NCBI GenBank assembly: GCA_045536775.1
Contig: JAZSOD010000009.1
Location: 1 to 22,663 of the forward strand
DNA: 22,663 nucleotides
Direction of reading: 5' to 3'
Source: UBA4717 sp045536775
GTDB lineage: Bacteria; Bacillota; Clostridia; Oscillospirales; CAG-272
Under the pieces are notes generated by a model. The model did no database searches. It was not told where the DNA came from and saw only the letters and a list, made by a program, of their open reading frames with translations. A program made the position numbers and the translations under genes. Below, one piece after another: positions 12,553 through 20,765 of this stretch (positions are counted from its first letter, which is position 1; every line of letters starts with the position of its first letter).

Positions 12553-12581
12553 TTGCATTTTGTTTTTTTTTGTGATATACT
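12553..12581 (+). promoter_or_regulatory. Promoter of rplS
   Basis: TTGCAT (12553-12558), 17-bp spacer rich in T, TATACT (12576-12581). Start near 12588, giving a leader of about 77 nt before the rplS ATG. The leader holds the repeat CTCTGC-GAAG-CTCTGC but I see no clear fold. Firmicute rplS genes sometimes carry an autoregulatory L19 leader, which cannot be confirmed here. Confidence 0.75.
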
Positions 12582-12664
12582 CTTACAGTACGCTATGTGC
12601 ACAAAAAGGACGGTCCTCTGCGAAGCTCTGCATGAACGCCCGGATTTATAAGGAGGAAGCCAAA

Positions 12665-13021
12665 ATGGATCTTATTAAGGCTTTTACAAACGAGCAGTTA
12701 AAGGAAAACGCTCCTGAAATCGTTGTCGGTAACAACGTGAGAGTTCACATCAGAATCGTTGAAGCGGCAAAGGGTAAGGACGTTAAGGAGAGAATTCAGA
12801 TATTCGAAGGTACCGTTATCGCCAAGCACGGCGGCGGAATCTCCGAAACCTTCACCGTTAGACGCGTTGCATACGGTTGCGGTGTTGAAAAGACATTCCC
12901 TCTCCACTCTCCCAACGTTGTTAAGGTTGAAACAACCAGAGTTGGTAAGGTTAGACGTGCTAAGCTTAACTACCTCAGAAGCAGAGTTGGTAAGAGCTCC
13001 AAGGTAAAGGAACGCATCTGA
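12665..13021 (+). CDS. rplS: 50S ribosomal protein L19
   Basis: 118 residues from the ATG at 12665 (AGGAGG 7 bp upstream); the frame is open further upstream but that part has no ribosome site. Family landmarks: MDLIKAFTNEQLKE start, GNNVRVHIRIVEA, KERIQIFEGTVIAKHGGG, ETFTVRRVAYGCGVEKTFPLHSP and a C-terminal GKVRRAKLNYLRSRVGKSSKVKE. It sits at the 30S-50S interface of the ribosome. First gene of the plus-strand cluster. Confidence 0.97.
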   Translation: MDLIKAFTNEQLKENAPEIVVGNNVRVHIRIVEAAKGKDVKERIQIFEGTVIAKHGGGISETFTVRRVAYGCGVEKTFPLHSPNVVKVETTRVGKVRRAKLNYLRSRVGKSSKVKERI

Positions 13022-13052
13022 GTTTCTTTGCAACATTTCAATAGTAGATGCG

Positions 13053-13092
13053 AAAAAGAACTGTATCCGTTTTGGCGGCAACAGTTCTTTTG
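13053..13092 (+). terminator. Hairpin between rplS and pth
   Basis: 11-bp arms AAAAGAACTGT / ACAGTTCTTTT (13054-13091) around a 16-nt loop that contains CCG/CGG; the T residues end the stem. It probably cuts down read-through from the strong rplS promoter into pth-mfd. Confidence 0.65.
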
Positions 13093-13124
13093 TCGCTTTA
13101 CTGTTACCAAAAGGAAAAACAGTT

Positions 13125-13751
13125 ATGGCAGATATATTTGACCTGTTCAAAAAAATTGAAAAGAAGCAGGATACGGCACCAAAGCCCGTTACCTACATTG
13201 TTGCAGGGCTTGGAAATCCCGGAAACAAGTATCTAAGGACCCGTCACAATGCCGGGTTCATGGCACTTGACGTAATATGCGAAAAGCACGATTTTAAGAT
13301 TAATAAGCTTAAATTCAAGTCACTTTGCGGTGAGACGGATATCGATGGTGTAAGAGTATTGTTCTTGAAGCCGCAGACTTTTATGAACAACTCGGGCGAG
13401 GCGGTTCGTGAAGCAGCTTCGTTTTATAAGATCCCACCGGAAAACGTAATAGTCATATTTGACGATATTTCCCTTGACCCCGGAAAGATCCGCATCCGAA
13501 AAAAAGGCAGCGACGGCGGTCACAACGGGATAAAGAGCATTATTTACCATCTCAATTCCGACAAATTCCCCCGAATAAAGATAGGTGTCGGTGCAAAGCC
13601 TCATCCTGAATATGATCTGGCGGATTGGGTGCTTGGAGATATCCCCTCTGAGTTGCGAGATACCTTCACCGATGCTCTCGTTTCTGTGTCCGAAGCACTT
13701 GAACTTATTATCAAAGGTGAATCGGATTCCGCTATGGCAAAATTCAACTGA
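13125..13751 (+). CDS. pth: Peptidyl-tRNA hydrolase
   Basis: 208 residues. It releases peptide from stalled peptidyl-tRNA in the cytosol. The core begins at about residue 24 with IVAGLGNPGNKYLRTRHNAG (catalytic His41), then FLKPQTFMNNSG, FDDISLDPGKIRIRKKGSDGGHNG and PRIKIGVGAKP. The common family length is about 185-195; here about 20 extra charged residues (FDLFKKIEKKQDTAPKP) precede the core. The start ATG at 13125 has AAGGA about 10 bp upstream, and no later ATG precedes the core, so the extension appears real. It lies 44 bp upstream of mfd. Confidence 0.96.
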   Translation: MADIFDLFKKIEKKQDTAPKPVTYIVAGLGNPGNKYLRTRHNAGFMALDVICEKHDFKINKLKFKSLCGETDIDGVRVLFLKPQTFMNNSGEAVREAASFYKIPPENVIVIFDDISLDPGKIRIRKKGSDGGHNGIKSIIYHLNSDKFPRIKIGVGAKPHPEYDLADWVLGDIPSELRDTFTDALVSVSEALELIIKGESDSAMAKFN

Positions 13752-13795
13752 CATAAATAAGTCAACGCCTGCAAAGGCATTACGAAAGGCAACCT

Positions 13796-16700
13796 ATGCG
13801 ACTTATTTGCGATAATATAAAAAAAGAGCGTGAATACAAAGAGTTCTTAAAGACACGTGAACGTCTGAACTTTGAGCGTATGCGCCCCGTCACGGTTACA
13901 GGTCTCTCCGACGGTGCAAGAGCCGCTTTTTACGCGTCGATTATCGACGATCTGTCGGGTGACTCTCCCCTCCCTCCTCTGATCCTCGTACCAAACGAGA
14001 AGGACGTGCTAAGACTTTCGAACATTTTCACAGACTACGGTCTCGATCCACTCACATACCCGCTCAGAGATTTTATATTCCATAACATTACAGCCTCCCA
14101 TGAGTATGAGCATGAGAGGCTTAAGGTCTTGTCTGAGCTTGCACTGTCGGGAACGTCGGGAGCTATCATAACTACACCTGACGCGGCTCTTCAGATGACC
14201 ATGCCTCCCGATTATCTGAGGGAATGTACGGTAAAGCTTTCACTCGACACACCTTATGATCCCGAGGAGCTTATCAAAAGGCTTGTTATGGGCGGTTACG
14301 TCAGGTGTGAGATGGTGGACGGTGTCGGTCAGTTTGCCGTAAGAGGCGGAATAGTAGATATTTATCCCCCGCTTTATCAAAGTCCCATCAGAATCGACTT
14401 TTTTGACACAGAAATAGACCAGATGGGATATTTTGACTTACTCACTCAAAGAAAGACCGAGAACATCGTCAGCGTCACAATCCCACCTGCAAGGGAGCTT
14501 ATACCGTCCGTTGACAAGCGCGCCGTTATTGAAAAATGCATTAACTCGCTTTTGAAATCTGCCACCAATCCAAGAGTCAAGGCAGAGCTTGCGCGAGAGC
14601 TTGATGAAGTCAGAAACGGTCTTGAGCTCGCATTTATTGACAAGTATCTTCCTTTAATTTACGACGAAAAATACTGTCTTCTCGATTACTACCTTGACAA
14701 AAATCTTAACGGCGGTAAGCGTCCTCTCGTCTTTATGCAGGAAAGCAATTCCTGCTCTGAGCGAGTCAAGGGTAATGACTGGCATATTTCTCAAGAGCTT
14801 CTCGCGCTTTGCGAGTCAGGCGAGCTTAACGTCAAAAACGGTGTATGGGCGAAAAATCACGGCGATTTCGACGAGTTTACCGACTTGTGCGGATTCGTTG
14901 TAGTCGATACGTTTACATCACCCAACGAGCGAAGAAGTGCAGGACTGTTTTCGTTCAATACCAAGCAAACGGTTAACTACTGTGACAATTTCGAGCTCCT
15001 GACGGAGGACATCGAGCATTATATAAAAAGAGGCTACTACATTACGGTTGCCTGTGAAAATGAAGCTGCCGTCAGAAGTGTTCACGCTTCCCTTATAGAT
15101 GCCGGTGTAAATGCTGTCATTATATCTCCCGATACAGAGCCGGAAGCACTCTCGCGCAAGACTGTATACGTTCTAAGCGGAACCACCATTCCGGGCTTCG
15201 AGCTTGTAAGCGAACGATTCGCGCTCCTCAGTATGCTACCTGCAGGAAGCTACGCACGCTCGGTACAGATAAAAGCCCGCCGCAAGCGCACCAAGCGAGA
15301 GCAAGAAAAGCAGATACTATCCTGCACCGACCTTAATGAAGGCGATTACGTTGTTCACGTCAACTACGGTATAGGTCAGTATCTCGGCATACAGAAGCTC
15401 ACAGTAGATGGTGTTACAAAGGATTACATCAAGCTTCAGTATGCAGGTAACGATACTCTTTTCATCCCCACTAACCAGCTTGATAACGTAAGCAAATATA
15501 TAGGTGCCAGAAGCGACGACGGAATAGTCAAGCTTTCAAAAATGGGCGGCGCAGAATGGGGAAAGTCCAAAGCAAAAGCAAAGGCTGCCGCAAAGAGCAT
15601 GGCAAAGGAGCTTATCAAGCTTTATGCGGCACGTCAGACACGAGAGGGCTTTGCATTCTCAGAGGATGACGACGCTCAGATGGAGTTTGACTCGTCCTTC
15701 GAGTACGAGGAGACCGACGGTCAGCTTTCGGCAATTGAGGACGTAAAGCGCGACATGCAAAGGCGTGTTCCTATGGACCGTCTGATATGCGGTGACGTCG
15801 GATACGGCAAGACCGAGGTTGCCCTCAGAGCCGCGTTCAAGGCGGCAATGGACGGCAAGCAGACTGCAGTTCTCGTCCCGACAACAATACTCGCTTTCCA
15901 GCATTACAGAACGTTTGTTTCAAGAATGAGAGGGTTCCCCATAAAAGTCGAGATGCTTTCAAGCTTCCGTTCGACTAAGCAGAACGAAGAAACCCTCCGT
16001 AAGCTCAGACGCGGCGACGTTGATATAATAATAGGAACGCACAGACTTATTTCCAAGGACGTAAAGTTCAAGGATCTCGGGCTTGTGGTCATAGACGAGG
16101 AGCAACGCTTCGGGGTTGCACAGAAGGAAAAGCTCAAGGAGTTATCCTGTGACGTTGATATCCTTACGCTGACTGCTACCCCTATCCCGAGAACCCTTAA
16201 TATGGCGATGAGCGGTATCAGGGATATGTCAATTCTCGATGAGGCACCCGGTGACCGCTTCCCAGTTCAGACATACGTTTTAGAGCACGATGATATGATT
16301 ATCACTGAGGCTATCCGCAAAGAGCTTCGGCGCGGAGGTCAAGTGTTCTATCTTCACAACAATATCGACAGCATTGCTACAGTCGCAGGTCTAATACGAG
16401 AGGCGATTCCCGATGTCAGGGTTGCGGTAGCTCACGGCAGAGTCGACAAGGAGGTTCTGTCTGATATATGGCGCGATCTCGTCAACGGTGACATTGACGT
16501 TTTGGTTAGCACAACCATTATAGAAACAGGTGTTGACGTGCCTAACGCAAATACCCTGATCATCGACAACGCCGACAAGCTCGGACTTTCTCAGCTTCAT
16601 CAGCTTAGAGGACGTGTCGGACGCTCAGGCAGACGCGCGTACGCATATTTCACCTATCCCAAAAACAAATCCATTTCCGAAATTGCCACCAAGCGTCTTG

Positions 16701-17350
16701 CGGCAATCAAGGAGTACACCGAATTCGGTGCGGGCTTCAGAATTGCCATGCGTGACCTCGAGATCAGAGGTGCGGGTAATCTGCTCGGTGCCGAGCAGCA
16801 CGGTCATCTTGACAGCATTGGCTACGACCTGTATATCAAGATACTCAACGAAGCAATTCTTGAGGAAAAGGGAGAAACTCCCGTACCAAAATTCGAGTGT
16901 CTTGTTGACGTAAACTTCGATGCGTACATCCCTGAAAAATATATACGCACAAGCGCACAAAGAATGGAAATGTATAAGAAGATCGCTCATATTGAAAACA
17001 CGGAGGACTTCGACGATATCGGTGACGAGCTTATAGACCGTTACGGAGAACCGCCCAAACAATGCCGAAATCTTCTCTACGTTTCGCTTATGAGAAATCT
17101 CGGAGGGGCGGCAAGAATATCAAAGATCGAGCATCGAGGCGGGACCATTACGCTCTTCCCCGAGAAGATAGATTTTGAAGCATTCGCTGCAGTCAATGAC
17201 AAGTATAAAAATGCATTCGTAATATCGGCAGGAGCAAAACTGACGATAGTTTACCGTCCGAGACGCGGTGACGAGCCGCTTGAGCTGATATGCGATATGC
17301 TCACGCTTTATAATCAAGAATTAAACAAAAGCAAACAAGAAAATCAGTAA
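13796..17350 (+). CDS. mfd: Transcription-repair coupling factor Mfd
   Basis: 1184 residues, full family length. It displaces RNA polymerase stalled at lesions and recruits UvrA for nucleotide excision repair. The UvrB-like N-terminal region (about 30-330) has GQFAVRGGIVDIYPP. The RNA-polymerase-interacting CarD-like domain (about 510-575) has EGDYVVHVNYGIGQYLG. The RecG-like translocase has Walker A GDVGYGKTE (666-674), DEEQRFGV (767-774), TATPIPRTL, IIETGVDVPNANTLII and LRGRVGRS. The C-terminal TRCF/D7 domain starts at about 1020. The ATG has AAAGG 7 bp upstream. The pth-mfd-parvulin order is common in Clostridia. Confidence 0.97.
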   Translation: MRLICDNIKKEREYKEFLKTRERLNFERMRPVTVTGLSDGARAAFYASIIDDLSGDSPLPPLILVPNEKDVLRLSNIFTDYGLDPLTYPLRDFIFHNITASHEYEHERLKVLSELALSGTSGAIITTPDAALQMTMPPDYLRECTVKLSLDTPYDPEELIKRLVMGGYVRCEMVDGVGQFAVRGGIVDIYPPLYQSPIRIDFFDTEIDQMGYFDLLTQRKTENIVSVTIPPARELIPSVDKRAVIEKCINSLLKSATNPRVKAELARELDEVRNGLELAFIDKYLPLIYDEKYCLLDYYLDKNLNGGKRPLVFMQESNSCSERVKGNDWHISQELLALCESGELNVKNGVWAKNHGDFDEFTDLCGFVVVDTFTSPNERRSAGLFSFNTKQTVNYCDNFELLTEDIEHYIKRGYYITVACENEAAVRSVHASLIDAGVNAVIISPDTEPEALSRKTVYVLSGTTIPGFELVSERFALLSMLPAGSYARSVQIKARRKRTKREQEKQILSCTDLNEGDYVVHVNYGIGQYLGIQKLTVDGVTKDYIKLQYAGNDTLFIPTNQLDNVSKYIGARSDDGIVKLSKMGGAEWGKSKAKAKAAAKSMAKELIKLYAARQTREGFAFSEDDDAQMEFDSSFEYEETDGQLSAIEDVKRDMQRRVPMDRLICGDVGYGKTEVALRAAFKAAMDGKQTAVLVPTTILAFQHYRTFVSRMRGFPIKVEMLSSFRSTKQNEETLRKLRRGDVDIIIGTHRLISKDVKFKDLGLVVIDEEQRFGVAQKEKLKELSCDVDILTLTATPIPRTLNMAMSGIRDMSILDEAPGDRFPVQTYVLEHDDMIITEAIRKELRRGGQVFYLHNNIDSIATVAGLIREAIPDVRVAVAHGRVDKEVLSDIWRDLVNGDIDVLVSTTIIETGVDVPNANTLIIDNADKLGLSQLHQLRGRVGRSGRRAYAYFTYPKNKSISEIATKRLAAIKEYTEFGAGFRIAMRDLEIRGAGNLLGAEQHGHLDSIGYDLYIKILNEAILEEKGETPVPKFECLVDVNFDAYIPEKYIRTSAQRMEMYKKIAHIENTEDFDDIGDELIDRYGEPPKQCRNLLYVSLMRNLGGAARISKIEHRGGTITLFPEKIDFEAFAAVNDKYKNAFVISAGAKLTIVYRPRRGDEPLELICDMLTLYNQELNKSKQENQ

Positions 17351-17367
17351 AAAAGAGGTCAAAAATT

Positions 17368-18459
17368 ATGAAAAAAATTATTGCGGCATTATTAATTATG
17401 ATAACCCTGCTCGGAGTATGCTCCTGTGGAGGAAACAGCTACGCAATGAAGTACGGCAAGGCCGTTATTTCCGAAAACGAATATATGTACCTTCTATCAA
17501 GATATAAGGCTATATTCCTTACAAGCTACCTCGGCGGTCAGGACACCGACGAGGTTTGGAGTATGCCGGTAGCCGAAAACGGCACTACTATCGAGAATTT
17601 TCTTATGAGCGTTGCAAACCAAAATATCAAAAATAACGCCATCTGTCTTCAGAAATTCAACGATCTCGGTCTCAAGCTCACAAAGGAGCAGATAAACGCG
17701 GTAGACGAATATATAAAAACTCTTACAAGCAATGCGGGCGGCAAGGACGTGCTCAACTCTGCTCTTTCCGAGTTCGGTGTTAACGTAAACGACCTCAAAG
17801 AAATATACCTAAAGGACGAAAAGATAAAGGCTGTTAAAACAGCACTTTTTGAAGAGGGTGCAGAGCTTGAGCTTTCTGACGTTGAGCGAGATGCATACTA
17901 TAAAACAAGCTACGTAAGACTTAAGCACATCTACATCAACAACGCAAAGGATTTCGCACGTGATGAAGAAGGCGACCTCATTATAGACGGCGACACTGGC
18001 TCATACAAGACACGTGAGCTTTCCGAAGCGGAAAAAGCCGAAAAAACCGCTCTCGCCGAGAGCATCTATGCAGACATTATCTCGGGCGGCAACTTTGATA
18101 CTCTTATGCTTGAGCATACTGCCGACCCCGCTATGGTCAATTTCCCCGACGGATACTACGTTACCGTCTCCTCTACACTTCTCCCCACAGAGCTTATTGA
18201 AAAAGGATTTTCAATGGCTGACGGCGAGGTTGAGTACATTGAGAGCGAGATAGGTATTCACATAATCAAGCGTGAGCCTCTCGAGGATAAGGCTTACGCA
18301 GACACGGCAAAGCTGGTATTCTTCACGGATTTTGAAAATACGCTTATGCTTTCTAAGCTTTCCGACTATCTCGCAACTCTCTCCGAGGACGTTATTATGA
18401 ACACGGACATAACCGACTCATTTACCCTCAGAACGTCAAGCGCCAACTACTCGTATTGA
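17368..18459 (+). CDS. Parvulin-type (PrsA/SurA-like) peptidyl-prolyl isomerase lipoprotein
   Basis: 363 residues. The lipoprotein signal MKKIIAALLIMITLLGVCSC puts the lipidated Cys most likely at 20. A SurA-like N-terminal helical part (about 25-165) is followed by a PpiC-like region: VRLKHIYIN near 186-194, ADIISGGNFDTLMLEHTADP near 233-252, FPDGYYVT, and VEYIESEIGIHIIKRE near 282-297. A 20-25-residue Glu/Ala-rich insertion sits between the first strand and the helix. PrsA-type proteins fold secreted proteins on the outer face of the membrane. GAGGT lies 8 bp before the ATG, 17 bp after mfd. It could serve the exported fibre and deacetylase proteins encoded nearby (inference). Confidence 0.88.
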   Translation: MKKIIAALLIMITLLGVCSCGGNSYAMKYGKAVISENEYMYLLSRYKAIFLTSYLGGQDTDEVWSMPVAENGTTIENFLMSVANQNIKNNAICLQKFNDLGLKLTKEQINAVDEYIKTLTSNAGGKDVLNSALSEFGVNVNDLKEIYLKDEKIKAVKTALFEEGAELELSDVERDAYYKTSYVRLKHIYINNAKDFARDEEGDLIIDGDTGSYKTRELSEAEKAEKTALAESIYADIISGGNFDTLMLEHTADPAMVNFPDGYYVTVSSTLLPTELIEKGFSMADGEVEYIESEIGIHIIKREPLEDKAYADTAKLVFFTDFENTLMLSKLSDYLATLSEDVIMNTDITDSFTLRTSSANYSY

Positions 18460-18486
18460 TTTTACTTAAATTTTCCGGAGATCTAT

Positions 18487-20718
18487 ATGAAAATACTTAT
18501 GGCTCTTATGGGCCTTGAAATAGGCGGTGCGGAAACTCACGTCGTTGAACTTTCCAAGGAGCTTTCCCGTATGGGACACGATATCACGGTTGCTTCATCG
18601 GGCGGCGTTTACGAAAAGGAGATCACCGACTTCGGTATCACTCACGTTACCTTGCCGCTTGGCTCAAAATCACCGTTATCACTTCTTACATCATATTCAG
18701 GATTGAAGAAGCTGATCAAAAGAGAAAAATTTGATATAATTCACGCTCACGCAAGAATACCTGCTTTTATTTGCGGACGTCTTGCACGAAAAATGGGGTT
18801 TAAGTTCATTACAACTACCCACTTTGATTTCAAGGTAACCTCCCTTTACCGAAAAACGTCCGATTGGGGAGAATATCAACTTGCGGTCAGCCATGACCTC
18901 AAGAATTATCTCGTCAAGAATTACGGAGCAAATCCCGACAACATAAGCGTTACTATCAACGGTATAGATACGGAGAAATTCACTTCCACCCGTAACATTG
19001 ATGCACTAATTGGGAAAATCGGATTAAATGAAGGTAAAAAGCGCGTTCTTTACGTCGGAAGAATTGACGAGGAGGTGGCGGAGGCTGCTCTGCTCCTTGC
19101 AGAAAACGCGCATTTTATTGCAAAGCGTGTTCCCGGCACTCAAGTTATTATAGTTGGCGGAGGTAGTGCGTTTGATAAGCTTTCTGAGCTTGCAGACAAG
19201 TCAAACATTCTTGCCGGATACGAATGTGTTAAGCTTATGGGACCGAGAACAGATATTGCCGACTTTACAGCACTTTGTAACGTTTTCGTCGGTGTGTCGC
19301 GCGCTGCTCTCGAAGCTATGGCAGCAAAGCGCCCAACGGTGCTTGCGGGTGCTCAGGGATATATGGGTATCTTTTCGGCAGACAAGCTCGAGACTGCTAT
19401 CTCAAACAACTTCACCTGCCGCGGCGAAGCAAAAACCACGGGAGAGCTTATAGTAAATGACGTTTGCAAACTTCTTGAAGCTTCCGACACCGAGCTTGAA
19501 GCTATCGGTGAATACAACCATAGCGTAGTAAAAAAACACTACTCGGTTTCACGTATGGCTCTCGACCATCTCGCAGTTTACGAAAACGCAGGTGCGCGTC
19601 TTGACGAAAAAGCGGAGATCATTATAAGCGGTTATTACGGTTTCGGAAATCTCGGTGACGATACCCTTTTGCGCTCACTCATTGCTTCTCTTCGCCGTGA
19701 GAAGCCTGACGTTAAGATAACCGTACTTTGCGCAAAGCCTTCAAAAATGCGCTCCCTATATGGAGCGAGATGTATAAACAGGTATAATCTCCCTGCAATA
19801 ATCAGCGAAATGCGGCACGCCTCCATACTCATCAACGGCGGCGGAAATCTCATTCAGGACGGAACAAGCAAAAAAAGTCTTCTCTATTACACGAGCATCA
19901 TGAGACTTGCGCGTAAAATGGGACTTAAAACTGTTCTTTATGCTAACGGTATAGGACCGCTTTACAATGACATCAGCCGCAAGAGAGCAAAGCTTGCTAT
20001 TGAAGAGTGCGAACTCATTACCCTGCGCGACCCCGAATCTCTTGAGCTTATCCGTGAGCTTGGATGCCATAGTGCAGCAAACAATGCCAAAATAAGCGCC
20101 GACCCTGCTTTTGCAGGTCTTGACAGCGACAAAAAATGGATTGATTTCATATTAAAACGCGAGGGGCTTGAAATAGGCGAAAAATATTTCATGGTTTCCG
20201 TTAGAAGCGGAAATACGCTGGCTGACGATAAAGTAAGCTACGATGAAAGAGTTGTTACTAATCTCTCAAGAGCAATTAATTCAATTATAGACAAATATGG
20301 CTTTACTCCGATTTTCGTTCCCTTCCAAAGCAAGATCGATGATGCGATCACGGCAAAGCTTGCCTCAATATGTAAGTGTGGAATAACTTTGTCGGGGCTT
20401 TCCGCAACCGAGCTTTGCGGCGTAATTGACGTTTGTGAATTCACGCTCAGTATGAGATTACATCTTCTGATTTTCGCGGCTTCCAGGTCTGTACCGATGG
20501 TGGGTATCTCGTATGACAAAAAAGTTGATTCATTTATGAAATATATTGACTTAGATGCTGCCTGTGACGTAAGATACTTTGAACCTTCAGACATTGTAAA
20601 CGCGGTTGTCAATATTGTTGAAAACCGCGACAAGCTCGTAAAAAAGCTCTCAGATAAAAAGCTCGAATTCAACAAGCTCACAAACGATGATGCAAAAGCG
20701 GTAATCGCTATGCTGTAA
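18487..20718 (+). CDS. csaB: Fusion of a GT4 glycosyltransferase and a CsaB-type polysaccharide pyruvyltransferase
   Basis: 743 residues in one frame. Residues 1-370 are a GT-B glycosyltransferase of family 4: MALMGLEIGGAETHVVELSKEL at the start, INGIDTEKF near 157-165, RVLYVGRIDEE, and SRAALEAMAAKRPTVLAG near 278-295. Only the second Glu of the E-x7-E pattern is kept. Residues about 377-743 are CsaB-like: ISGYYGFGNLGDDTLLRSLI near 378-397, INGGGNLIQDGTS near 450-462, SMRLHLLIFAASRSVPMVGI near 655-674, and SYDKKVDSFM. CsaB adds a pyruvyl ketal to a secondary wall polymer, which can then hold SLH-domain proteins. The fusion couples sugar transfer to pyruvylation (inference). A strong terminator follows. 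Confidence 0.92.
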   Translation: MKILMALMGLEIGGAETHVVELSKELSRMGHDITVASSGGVYEKEITDFGITHVTLPLGSKSPLSLLTSYSGLKKLIKREKFDIIHAHARIPAFICGRLARKMGFKFITTTHFDFKVTSLYRKTSDWGEYQLAVSHDLKNYLVKNYGANPDNISVTINGIDTEKFTSTRNIDALIGKIGLNEGKKRVLYVGRIDEEVAEAALLLAENAHFIAKRVPGTQVIIVGGGSAFDKLSELADKSNILAGYECVKLMGPRTDIADFTALCNVFVGVSRAALEAMAAKRPTVLAGAQGYMGIFSADKLETAISNNFTCRGEAKTTGELIVNDVCKLLEASDTELEAIGEYNHSVVKKHYSVSRMALDHLAVYENAGARLDEKAEIIISGYYGFGNLGDDTLLRSLIASLRREKPDVKITVLCAKPSKMRSLYGARCINRYNLPAIISEMRHASILINGGGNLIQDGTSKKSLLYYTSIMRLARKMGLKTVLYANGIGPLYNDISRKRAKLAIEECELITLRDPESLELIRELGCHSAANNAKISADPAFAGLDSDKKWIDFILKREGLEIGEKYFMVSVRSGNTLADDKVSYDERVVTNLSRAINSIIDKYGFTPIFVPFQSKIDDAITAKLASICKCGITLSGLSATELCGVIDVCEFTLSMRLHLLIFAASRSVPMVGISYDKKVDSFMKYIDLDAACDVRYFEPSDIVNAVVNIVENRDKLVKKLSDKKLEFNKLTNDDAKAVIAML

Positions 20719-20761
20719 CAACAAAAAATCCGTTGCAATCTGCAACGGATTTTTTGTTGTT
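20717..20761. terminator. 21-bp bidirectional terminator
   Basis: Perfect 21-bp arms with a 3-nt loop: AACAACAAAAAATCCGTTGCA / ATC / its complement. The stem carries a T6 run on each strand. It separates the plus-strand csaB-type gene from the convergent beta-helix gene; the first two bases overlap the stop codon. Confidence 0.93.
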
Positions 20762-20765
20762 TTGA

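Noticed and set aside
12560..12664. Longer rplS reading frame
   Set aside because: The added part begins at a promoter T-run; L19 homology and AGGAGG place the start at 12665.
13320..13754. 144-codon minus-strand frame opposite pth
   Set aside because: Shadow of pth on the other strand, no ribosome site and no recognisable features.
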